Below the pieces are notes generated by a model. The model was not told the DNA's origin, searched no databases, and saw only the letters and a list, made by a program, of their open reading frames with translations. From assembly GCA_946965045.2 (NCBI GenBank), contig OX337240.1, positions 868,001 to 932,000 on the forward strand: 64,000 bases of DNA, read 5' to 3'. The position numbers and the translations under genes are program-made. The DNA is from Epithemia pelagica (Eukaryota; Bacillariophyta; Bacillariophyceae; Surirellales; Surirellaceae). How positions within the stretch are numbered: the first letter of the stretch is position 1; every line of letters begins with the position of its first letter. This document shows, in pieces, positions 10,001 to 17,958 of the stretch.

Positions 10001-10600
10001 ATTCTCTGTAATGATGGAAAAGAAATAGTTGGTATCTTCCATATCGGTGTAAGCGTTGGAGGATCCTCCCCCGTATTGATTCAAAAAGGTTTCGTATTCG
10101 TCTTCTTGCGGATACTTTTCCGTTCCCAGAAAGACCATGTGTTCATGAAAGTGAGCCAGACCGGGTATAGAGTCATCAAAATGGCCAGCCTGGACATGTA
10201 CGGAAGCTGCCTCGGCACCGACATCACCCTCTTCCATTTGATCCGAGATCAACATGACTTGGAGATTGTTTTGTTTGAGCTTGATGAAGCGATATTGTCG
10301 TGCATCGCGATCGGGTTTCTCGAATTCATGGTCATGGGCGAGTATTTCCACCAACGCATTGTCATTCTTGGGGGGAGTGCCTTGTTGTGTTTCATCCAAC
10401 TCGGAAACGGCAGCGGTAGCATCTTGGGCTGTTTCGTCAAATGCCGTGCTGGACAATGGCGAGCTGCATCCATGAACAACCCCCACTTGGTTGGGTGGAA
10501 ACAAATAATTCACACTACTTCTCCTGAATGGGGCAGTCGGAGGATTCATCCATGGAGTCGCTTCGGCAATCATGAGCCAGCAACAAAATACGCGTGCCAT
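7034..10600 (-). CDS. Insulysin/nardilysin-like M16 zinc metallopeptidase
   Basis: A large pitrilysin-family (M16A) peptidase. The inverted zinc motif H-F-H-E-H lies in GLAHFHEHMVFLGTEKYP, followed by NAYTDMEDTNYFF and, about 70 residues on, VDREVKAIDSEYRN, whose glutamate is the expected third zinc ligand. The C-terminal half keeps the IDE features LRTIEQLGYIVSV and the middle and C-terminal inactive M16 domains. The frame is open up to ATG 11053 (1339 residues), but the first 150 residues look non-coding. I choose ATG 10600, which gives 1188 residues and a hydrophobic leader (MARVFCCWLMIAEATPW); ATG 10690 is another possibility. The leader would direct the enzyme to the secretory route or an organelle. 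The usual family length is about 1000 residues. An acidic run EEEEDDLDENDT sits between domains. It is divergently arranged with the globin-like gene. Confidence 0.9.
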   Translation of the reverse strand: MARVFCCWLMIAEATPWMNPPTAPFRRSSVNYLFPPNQVGVVHGCSSPLSSTAFDETAQDATAAVSELDETQQGTPPKNDNALVEILAHDHEFEKPDRDARQYRFIKLKQNNLQVMLISDQMEEGDVGAEAASVHVQAGHFDDSIPGLAHFHEHMVFLGTEKYPQEDEYETFLNQYGGGSSNAYTDMEDTNYFFSIITENKDSNQTSQGLAGALDRLAQFFIKPKFDPDAVDREVKAIDSEYRNGKTSDAWRNYQAVKSFANQSHPFAKFGCGNMETLTGQGTDKLLEELHNFWNTYYQSYNLRLAVSGHASLDALQQTVVETFGALPYSEGEPRYKETLPPPAADTVNGDEPKPHFVREHAVYKCPAFGPEQLGLIRYMIPLLETRSVKISFAVPPLDDPLMRERHPHRVVSHLLGHESPGSLHALLNEEGYLTSLSSGIAIDSSDFCLFSVTISLTPEGMAHLDKVLDLTFQWIALIKQSQTEFGPHHDEQRRISEMHFRFRENGDPTDFVSNAAGFMFDCMEAKHFLRGSTIQSDNDPAITKAFLERLRPENALIVVTNSDFNQQEDSQGKWVVEPWYGAQHKDTPMRETQMKQWEFPSKFDERLHIPELNAYIPDDFSLRCEDARVENGSGPVVEEEEDDLDENDTLIPPVPIIENDRLRLWHKMDQYWKVPKAFIRLSILTPDVYRSPRSITYNRIFQRLLNDDLNSFVYDASLAGCNYRVACVPTGYRISVRGYSQKLSFLLDTLTARMFSLIEEMKTGEPSLLEKFNRAKDDLCRETKNYRLDSPYEVANYNSRLLIEESVWYIDNYINEMEGSAGVSPLTMEECAQVTEECLSDRVKCEALCMGNLATHEAKVVGDLITKRFLAKSRVLSSVETPSFRSLQMPTKEEAGQIFGPVAAQRSIPLVYADLAYSETEENNAVEVVLQCGSEFNLGYQGLATFDLISHMAYNSAFNQLRTIEQLGYIVSVSARKTVGNAWAMSIIVQGSSVSPETLEERIEAWLCSFRDELAAMSPEAVAKEGEAVVAQLMETDTKLSQEVSRAWGEILNTESLTDTMKTPAFDRLDRLSEELLVRDKEAAAEEDGAGEASRSPTAEELKDRVLTFFDHWFLVDSPYRRAMSARVYSQKWKEEFKAIRSSPGVVSSFSDIRHLKQFLSSWPTVPYWRIDNSSVTQSPKDGSSGI

Positions 10601-11166
10601 GAGAGGTTGAACCATGGTCCAGTGGCCCAGAAAGGACGACGACGAAAGAGGGACCATGCGTCGAGACGAGGCTGCTGGTGGTGGTGCCATGGTGGAATCC
10701 CTAAAGGAGGATAAGGATTGCAGGGTCGGCGTCTTTTTGTTGGCCCACCTGCAGCAATAAGAACAACAAGGGTGCAGCGTTCTTCTTCTTCGTTGGGAAA
10801 GCTGACGTAATAGGAAACTGAGGTACACCATTGTCGCGCCACCTGCTGCCGAAAGCGGCCCAAGAATTCGGCGCCCACTTTGGATCGCTTCAAAGTCTCT
10901 CGAGGGTCGCAGAAATGGTGACGCACTTCGAACATCGATTCCCGCGGGAATGAAATACGGACATAAGCCCTCCAAAGGCGGATCATCGCGAGTTCCATCG
11001 ATCATCTTCGAAGTGTGTCGTAAAAGGACACCCGCCATGACGGATGACACCATGAAGAGGATACCTTGTGCTCATAATTTGGATTCTTGTCGAACCAATA
11101 AACAACAACCATCCAATTCACAATCACACACACTCCAAGCAGAAACACAAGCAAACAAAAACCAAA
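10601..11166. promoter_or_regulatory. Divergent intergenic region, M16 peptidase / globin-like gene
   Basis: 566 bp between the chosen start of the minus-strand peptidase and the plus-strand globin-like gene; it must hold both promoters. If the peptidase begins at 11053 instead, only 113 bp separate the two genes. No specific box was recognised. Confidence 0.35.
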
Positions 11167-12080
11167 ATGACGCAGCAACAAAGTTTTGAAGTACAAAGTT
11201 TGAATGCGAACGAAGTCAAATTCAACAACAAGTCCAGCACCTGACGGAAGGCGACGCCGATTTAACGCAAGAGTCTGTCATCCATTCGACGTCGAATCAC
11301 ACTGGCAAGTCTTTATCTCGTACGGAAGATGGTGCGACAGCCACTTCCTTGAAGTCAGCAGTGCGTGGTGTCACCAACTTTGTGCCGTTGCAAATGGGCG
11401 GACGAGGTGGCACACACATGGTGTCGGAAGGATCCGCGCGGTTGATTCAGGTTGAAGTTTCGTTGGAGGATTTGGAACACATGACAACTCTATTCTACAA
11501 AAAGGCATTTCAAGATCACACATTGGACAAGTTTATTCGATCACATGAGGACCCACATGGTGCTCGGTTCGCCAAGTGGATTCACCAAAAATTGAGTGGC
11601 TCGTCCGTGTGGGATCAAGATCGTCAAGAGCGAAACTTGGAACCGGCTCGTGTGGCGGGTGGTCATCGTCACGTGGTACATGATCGCTCGTCGGCTCATG
11701 TGGCGGCCTGGCATTCTCCCAAACGTCCGTCGCGGGAGGTGGGACGGCATTTCAAATTGGATGAATGCCGTGTTTGGATGCGCTTGCATTTCTGGGCCAT
11801 GCGAGAATCGGGCTTGATGGACACTGCTCCCAACTTTTGTGATTACTATGTACGATTCATTGGACATTTTGTCCGTGTGTACGAATCCACCGCACCCCTC
11901 TTTGCACGAGACAGTTTGCGCTGGTCGGAGGACTCGTCCAATATTGCACGATACTTGGAACAAGGCCGTCGTATGAACGATATCTTGGGTTTGTCCGTGT
12001 CGGAATCGAAGGCGCAGCTTCCATTGCATGAAGCACAAGACTCGGAATGGCCTTACATTCAAAGTCCTCAGCGTGGATAG
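11167..12080 (+). CDS. Globin-like (truncated-hemoglobin-type) protein, probable 47-bp intron
   Basis: The protein body reads LEDLEHMTTLFYKKAFQD, then HEDPHGARFAKWIHQKL, HDRSSAHVAAWHSPKR, GRHFKLDECRVWMRLHFWA and YYVRFIGHFVRVYE. I recognise this as a stramenopile globin-like family; a haem role is inferred, with histidines in HAAW-like and GRHF positions as candidate ligands. The main frame has no ATG until 11397, yet it reads sensibly from about 11190. ATG 11167 opens a short frame, MTQQQSFE. Removing 11191-11237 (GT...AG, 47 bp) fuses the two frames exactly and gives 288 residues. Such an intron is unusually short for diatoms, so an assembly indel is the alternative. The first eight residues and the splice are therefore tentative; the globin body is better supported. 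A second globin-like gene lies at 45521. Confidence 0.65.
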
Positions 12081-13602
12081 AGAGCGAGAGAACAGACTGG
12101 ATTACCCTCTATTGTATACTGAATGATACCGATGAGAAAACTACTAGGAGTACACCATTAAAAACGATACGCCCAACAATATAATCGTTCAACGTGTTAT
12201 GGTATAGAATGCAGGAGTATGCGGACTGTGTATTCTGTGATATTTTGATTCCTGTGGTAGTAGTAGTAGTAGCATTGGCTTCTAGTGGCTATCTGAAACA
12301 ACATAGTAGAGTTAAGTTTTGCGACTAAGATTGACTTTGTGAGGATACAAGAAAATTCGATTATCGTATGCGGAAGATTCGCATTGAGACCATTGGCCTC
12401 TCTTCGATCGGTCTACGTTGGAAACGCACAATCCATCTCAACCCACGTGGACATGAACGGATTCGCAAAGGGAAACTCGAAGGTTCGGATGCGACGCTGC
12501 AGCATGACGTGGGTCGAACATGTTCAGAGGATTCTCATTGCCACAATGGCGTTCTGGCTAGCATCTGGTATGTTTCCATCGATTGTGTGTGTCCATGACA
12601 CCAATGCGAATTGCCGAGACTCCACAGATACACAAGAGCGGTACATGTTTCCTTGTTATTTGATACGGCTATATCATTTCTTATCGAGAGTCGAGAGAGG
12701 TGCCTCATTTTAACAGAGCAACCGCAATGATGTACGATGGGTGGTACACATGGGACAAGACCGAACCAACATTATCATGCAACGACTACCGGCGAACCCA
12801 AAATGGAAAATGGTCATATGTGCTTCGACCTAGAAAAATAACCAAGCAAGCAGACATATCAGAGAACTTCCCCAGGTAGTTCTAATCGAGTCCTTGATAA
12901 AATACAAGTGGCTCCTACAAACTTGTGTCATCTCAGTACCAGGCCCAGATGACATGAATGCATCTACGATCTATGATAGAGGGGGCAACAATTTGTGGCA
13001 ATAGAGGTAGCTCCTCCCTCACTTTGTGAGGCTACCCATACCCATCCAAAAACGCCGTTGCCCATAGCCCATAGCCATGGGTCATAACCATGATTCGCAT
13101 TTTGACAAACTGGGCCATCTTGACCGTGCACCACCAAAAAAATGAACGGAGACTGCATGGAACTGCAACATGGAATTCGAAGGTTCGGATGTGATGGTAC
13201 ATGACGTGGACGTGGGGAGAGGTTGGATTCTCATTATGACACTGGTCTAGCATGTTTCAAAATCGATAGTTCTTGAATGGTCCGGAAGCACTTGGATACG
13301 GACATCACAGATGTACAAGCAATAAAAAGCGAGTGCTGCATGTTTTTTTAATTATCGGCTCGTTGCAGCACGGCCACATGCACCGCGCCACTACTAGATG
13401 AATGTTCCACCATGTCATTTCAAACACAAGATCACATGGCCAAAACGTCGTACCTAACTAAAGACAAAGAGCGAGGAGGAAAAGGAAACCATACATTCTA
13501 TCATCTTGCTTTACGGAACATGTTATGTGGTTTCATGTCCCCCTCCAAAACAATTGATAAAGATACATAAAAAGGCGCAGCTCATTCTCATATGAAATCT
13601 TG
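12081..13602. other. Intergenic, 1.5 kb, with a decayed internal duplication
   Basis: No convincing gene. A GTA microsatellite lies near 12256-12273. Segments around 12440-12640 and 13140-13330 are diverged direct copies: both hold TCGAAGGTTCGGATG (12477 and 13177) followed by CATGACGTGG, GGATTCTCATT and a CTGG..TAGCAT stretch in the same order. The 124-residue open frame at 12339-12713 overlaps one copy but has no domain-like sequence, so it is not called. Confidence 0.5.
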
Positions 13603-14409
13603 TCATGCCGCTCCTGCTGCTATATACCCCGAATTGGTTGCCGAAGTAATCAGGAAAAAGTTGTGCACAAGTTCCAATACCATGTCGTCTTCTGGCAACC
13701 AACAATATTTGACAAACTCTTGTAGGCAGGCGAGCCATCTGTTGGATGCTTCCAAGTCACTGAGATCGTAGCAACATTTTGCCAAGTTGGTACAAATGGC
13801 CATGAGCAAAAAGGTAATGCTGTTCCCTCGTGCCGTGGCGTCCGTGGCATATTCCTTGAGGTTCATCCATGCGTACTCATAGAAACAGCGTGCATTTCTC
13901 AATGCAAGCGTCGGGTTGACACAGCCATTTCGAGCACTGAGTTGGGAACAGAGACCAAGATTGAATAGGCAGGCTGCAGTGCAGCATGACAGAAGCTGGT
14001 CCGTGATCATTTCCGCAACATTGCTTCCAATGAAGCTGAAGGGGTAAGCAAAGAACTCGTCTTCCCACTCTGGACAGGCAATTGACTGATCCTTGGACAT
14101 TGGAACGAACATGAGCTCGGTTGGTATCCTCCATACAGTTGAGTCTGAGTTGTTTCCACTTGCTAAAGCCTTTCGAGTCTCAGAGAGCGAGGAAGTAATG
14201 CGGCCAAGGAGTTCCGATGCAATGGATAATTCATTTTGAGAGATGAGGACAGTGGCATCGTAGATCGACTTTTGGATGAGAAAGGCGGCTTTGACGTGTT
14301 GATTCATTGCGGAAACGCCAGTGAGCTGGTTCCTTTGGTGTCGGTTGATAAAGTGATAGGAAGGCAAGGAGGTTGGTTCCAAGAGAGGCTTGATGATCGG
14401 ATGAGTCAT
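13603..14409 (-). CDS. TPR-like helical protein of a diatom-expanded type
   Basis: 268 residues, nearly all predicted helix by eye. Repeating helix pairs resemble tetratricopeptide units: KAAFLIQKSIYDATVLISQ, AACLFNLGLCSQLSARNG, LALRNARCFYEYAWMNLKEY, and LLMAICTNLAKCCYDLSD followed by LEASNRWLACLQEFVKYC. Diatom genomes hold many proteins of this plan (a helical array with an alanine/leucine NLG..H core), mostly of unknown function; that comparison is from general knowledge. The frame upstream of ATG 14409 has no earlier ATG; ATG 14307 (MNQHVKAAFL) is an alternative that drops a poorly structured leader. No targeting signal or membrane span is seen. It is divergent from the reductase gene at 14977. 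Confidence 0.6.
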   Translation of the reverse strand: MTHPIIKPLLEPTSLPSYHFINRHQRNQLTGVSAMNQHVKAAFLIQKSIYDATVLISQNELSIASELLGRITSSLSETRKALASGNNSDSTVWRIPTELMFVPMSKDQSIACPEWEDEFFAYPFSFIGSNVAEMITDQLLSCCTAACLFNLGLCSQLSARNGCVNPTLALRNARCFYEYAWMNLKEYATDATARGNSITFLLMAICTNLAKCCYDLSDLEASNRWLACLQEFVKYCWLPEDDMVLELVHNFFLITSATNSGYIAAGAA

Positions 14410-14976
14410 CAGATAATGTGAGACCAAATAAAATCGTCAAGCAACTTTGCACTGTTCGCATCCTTGCCACTTTGGTATTCGCATCTGTGCCATTATTCAT
14501 TATTCCTCAAAGTTTCTCGTCGGACGAGTGAGGATGGAATTCGGATTTCGACCAGAACCCACATAGATGAAGCAGTATTCATGTTGATGTTGTAGTTGAG
14601 TTTGGAGGTCCGGAGCGAAGGACAGACGATAAAAGACCGCATATGAACAGGATCGAAGATTTAAGAAGGATCCAAAATCCGAATCGCATCGATACACCTC
14701 AGCCCTCAGACTCAGCCAAGATCCAGCCAACATGACGGAAGACTACTCCCACTCCCAGCGGGTATGAGTCCTGAGAATTAGTGATTGTGTAGTAGGTTGA
14801 ATTGAGAGTATTTCGAGACAAAAAACACGATACACATGCGACCTTGCTTGGGAGTAATGGGCGACGGAAAAAGGGGGGAACGTGCCTCACCACTCACCAC
14901 ACCACCACCCACGCTACTCGGCACCATCAAACAGAGATCGCGATTCTCGATCTTGTGTGAAGTGAATCAAACGAGA
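14410..14976. promoter_or_regulatory. Divergent intergenic region, TPR-like / NmrA-like genes
   Basis: 567 bp holding the presumed promoters of both genes. The frame of the reductase is open back to ATG 14836, but that extension is proline/threonine-rich and precedes the obvious signal peptide, so it is treated as untranslated leader. Confidence 0.35.
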
Positions 14977-16020
14977 ATGAAGCTGCTTGTTTTCTTTGGT
15001 ATATGGATTGTTATCACCATGGTAGCATCTGGATTGAGCACGCCTCTTCCGTCGAACGTGAACAAGGTGGCAGTGATTGGAGCGACGGGACGGTTGGGTC
15101 GAACAACGGTCCAACAGCTCGTGGACCGGGGAATCTCTTGCAAGCTTTTGATACGCAACGGATTGGACCAACCCGTCGAACAATCATCATCAAATGACGA
15201 GGAAGATTCGCCATTGATGAAAAAATCGCGGACAGAATTGATTGCCTATCTGAAATCGAACAAGGGTGTGGAACTTGTGTCGGGTGATGTCGGCAATGTC
15301 AGTGCCTTGCAAGAATTGTTGAAAGATTGTGACGCTTGTTTGGCTGTCTATGGATCCACTCGTCGAAGTAAATTGAGTGATATGTGGAAACCGGTAGAAG
15401 ACGATCCGACACACGCAAAGCAGATTAATTATCAAGGTGTCATCAACATTCTCAACGCTGCCAAGGGGACACCCTGCAAGAGAGTCGTTCGAATTACGGG
15501 CAAGGGCGAAGATCCTACGTCATTTTTCAGTGTGGCTATCAACATGTTGGGAAGTATGGCCAAAGCATGGAATTATCAAGGAGAATTGGCCCTGCGCAAT
15601 CAAAGTGATATCGAATATACCATTATTCGACCAGGTATCATGAGTGAACAAGGACCGTTGGATGGCACAAACGACAGCTACAGATTGACATTGGCGGATG
15701 ACGGCGGTGATTTGAAGGTTTCCAAAATACGGTATGCCGACATTGCCGCTCTCTGTATAGAATCACTTGGATATCCCAATGCGGCACGGTCGACTCTGAC
15801 GGCCATAACTGTAGACAAGGACGATGCGTCTCCCATGTCGGCAACATCGTGGGGAGCCCTTTTGGCCAAGGTCCAACCAGATCGACGAGTCTTTCCAACA
15901 GATATGCTCCAACAACACAAGGCAGCGGTACGCAGCGCTCTCATCAAGATTGGTGTCTTTGGCTCTGCCGTCGGTGCTGTCATTCTCGCCATGTTGGCCA
16001 AGGTAGTCTTTTCGTGGTGA
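14977..16020 (+). CDS. NmrA-like/atypical SDR NAD(P)-binding protein with signal peptide and C-terminal anchor
   Basis: 347 residues. It begins with a hydrophobic signal (MKLLVFFGIWIVITMVASGL), then the Rossmann dinucleotide motif KVAVIGATGRLGRTTVQQL and LLIRNG typical of atypical short-chain dehydrogenases (NmrA/TMR type). KRVVRITGKGED, ALRNQSDIEYTIIRPG and VSKIRYADIAALCIESLG match the later strands and the IRPG turn of this group. A C-terminal hydrophobic helix (GVFGSAVGAVILAMLAK) suggests a membrane anchor. Related plastid proteins act as reductases or photosystem assembly factors, but the substrate cannot be read here. ATG 14977 is chosen over 14836 because it places the signal peptide at the N-terminus. 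An active-site YxxxK is not clearly present, as in many NmrA-like members. Confidence 0.8.
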   Translation: MKLLVFFGIWIVITMVASGLSTPLPSNVNKVAVIGATGRLGRTTVQQLVDRGISCKLLIRNGLDQPVEQSSSNDEEDSPLMKKSRTELIAYLKSNKGVELVSGDVGNVSALQELLKDCDACLAVYGSTRRSKLSDMWKPVEDDPTHAKQINYQGVINILNAAKGTPCKRVVRITGKGEDPTSFFSVAINMLGSMAKAWNYQGELALRNQSDIEYTIIRPGIMSEQGPLDGTNDSYRLTLADDGGDLKVSKIRYADIAALCIESLGYPNAARSTLTAITVDKDDASPMSATSWGALLAKVQPDRRVFPTDMLQQHKAAVRSALIKIGVFGSAVGAVILAMLAKVVFSW

Positions 16021-17081
16021 GAATGAGGAACGGTTCCTGCGTCCCCATGGATTGGTCATGGACACAACGCTTTGTCGCAAGTCACATCCTTCTCGCCCCA
16101 CAATTGTTTTTTCTGGGTGGACTTTTGACGATGATGCAACGGGATCCGAACGGCAGTGTTTCCAACCTGGAACAGCAGATGTAGAAACAACAAGGGAGCA
16201 ACTAATTGTGTTTCCCTCACGTTCCTTTTAAGATTGTTTTTATACATACAGCTGCCTGGACCTTCAGATCGACGCTGTGCTTCATCAGAGAGGTGCGCAC
16301 CTTCGAGTTTTGTTGGAAAGTTGGGGACTGTCTTGGGATCGTATCGCATTGAGATGACGAGGAAACTAAACATTTCAAAGGAGTTCTCGTTCATGTGTCT
16401 CCTTGAACATATCAAAAAAGGCCCAGATGAGATCCATTCCTGAAAGAATCAGTAAGAACCAAGCGAACCAATATTTTCAATTTGTTGTTCCTTTCTTCCA
16501 CACCTTTTGCTGCCAAACATACATCGGGCCTAATCAACGACAGAGAGAGGGCATTCCTCAAAGAATCAGTAAGAACCCAGCGAATCAATTTGTTGTTCAT
16601 TTCTTCCAAAACCTTTCGCCAAACATGATCAAAAAATGATAGAGTCTCTGATTGTTCAGTCTCGATACTTTGAGTCATGAATGTGACGTGGAAGGTGGAA
16701 GCCCTCGCAATTCGCGGGCTGTGGGCTGTTCTGTTCTTTGAGACTGTTCTCTGTTCTGCTTTTCCGCCGGCTACGATGCCTACGGGCTACGGGTAGCCCC
16801 AAAAAATCCCAATTCCAAATCTTCCTGCAAAAAAAAAGCCGACGATGTTGTCTATCGATTCCTTGCCCGCGACGATCATGTTCGGACTCATGTCGACGAT
16901 TTCCGGACCCATCCTGGTCCAGTGTTAAGCAAGAACGAGTGAAAAGAGAGTTACCGACGATCGAGGTTACTCACATTTCAGTCCTTGTCTATCTATTACG
17001 ACATCTTTCCATACTCTTTTGTGACATCTTCATGTCTTTGGTGGTAGGTTCCTGCTCCCCGAGTCAGGACCGTTTCCCGAC
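16021..17081. other. Intergenic, 1.06 kb
   Basis: No gene recognised. It contains the two direct copies of an 80-90-bp segment described separately. The last 300 bases contain pyrimidine-rich stretches and lead into the small membrane protein at 17082. Confidence 0.4.
16436..16632. repeat. Direct repeat pair, about 80 bp each
   Basis: The block AAGAATCAGTAAGAACC.AGCGAA.CAAT followed by TTTGTTGTTC.TTTCTTCCA occurs near 16442-16520 and again near 16559-16630, with mismatches and a small length difference. The copies are about 118 bp apart, start to start. It looks like an old local tandem duplication in non-coding DNA. Confidence 0.6.
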
Positions 17082-17621
17082 ATGGGCGCAAGCGACAAGA
17101 ACGTGATGCTCTTTGAAAGGTTTGCGCATTATTGCAATATTGTTTCATTGGGCTGGGCCATCTTGTACTATGGCACACAACGCCCTGACTTGTTTCAGAA
17201 AGATCACTACGGCTACCTTTTGATTGGCCTGTGCCTCCAGCATGTGTTCGAACAGTTCATGCACGAGACGGGCCCTTCCACGACGACCAGTATATTGCAC
17301 GAAAATCGCATTTGGACTACCTACGCCGTCCTTGTCTTTCATGGATACAGCTGGACGCACGGAGGGTACGACAAGGTTTTGGATCGTTTCATGGCCGAGC
17401 CATTTTTCCTCTTCCTGTCGATTGTGGGGTGCTTGATGGGGGCGCACGCCAGCTGTGTCACCAACTGGATGCTGGGCACCTACGCCGCCCTCGAAGGAGG
17501 GTGGCCGTTTCCCGTGCGTGTCGTCAACTTTCTCGCGTCGTTGGGTTTGGTCGGGTTCCTGGTCAAAAAGTATTTGGAAACGCACAATGAACAAGCCCTA
17601 AAGTTGCAGAAATCGGAATAG
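17082..17621 (+). CDS. Small multi-pass membrane protein, unknown function
   Basis: 179 residues with roughly four hydrophobic segments: HYCNIVSLGWAILYYG (about 17-32), GYLLIGLCLQHVF (about 47-59), AEPFFLFLSIVGCLMGAHASC (about 106-126) and VVNFLASLGLVGFLVKKY (about 148-165). Loops contain HETGPSTTTS and HGYSWTHGGYDKV, with several histidines. There is no cleavable signal and no family I recognise. The end is lysine-containing and probably cytosolic. ATG 17082 is the first start in a frame that has no upstream ATG nearby, and the hydrophobic pattern supports real coding. Confidence 0.65.
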   Translation: MGASDKNVMLFERFAHYCNIVSLGWAILYYGTQRPDLFQKDHYGYLLIGLCLQHVFEQFMHETGPSTTTSILHENRIWTTYAVLVFHGYSWTHGGYDKVLDRFMAEPFFLFLSIVGCLMGAHASCVTNWMLGTYAALEGGWPFPVRVVNFLASLGLVGFLVKKYLETHNEQALKLQKSE

Positions 17622-17958
17622 ATAAGACTACTTCTACCTACTCACTGTAGGTCTATTTCGGTAGTCTCACTGTAATTGAGTCACGATCGGGTTTGAGGCA
17701 GAGAAGTTTGTCATGGACCTTTTCTGCGACCTATTGCGCGCCTGTCCATCCGAGAAAATGGCGCAACACCTCCGCACCTCCGCACTCTCCTTCGCGGACG
17801 GAGTATGTCATTTTTTAGCACCTCATGTCCACAATGATGCCACGATGATCTCTAATTCTAATAGTACCACGGTTCTAGGAATCTGAGAAGAGGGGGTTGC
17901 ATCTTTGTTTAGAAGATACGGTGATTGGTTCTTGCTGGAAATTTTCATCATCATAATC
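17622..17958. other. Intergenic, 337 bp
   Basis: Promoter and leader region of the topoisomerase III gene; no other feature seen. Confidence 0.35.

Noticed and set aside
9728-10714. 328-residue plus-strand open frame opposite the M16 peptidase
   Set aside because: It lies over the zinc-motif region of the peptidase on the other strand and has no coherent domain.
10601-11053. N-terminal 151-residue extension of the M16 peptidase
   Set aside because: Composition is irregular, it would leave little promoter space before the globin-like gene, and a good hydrophobic leader starts at ATG 10600.
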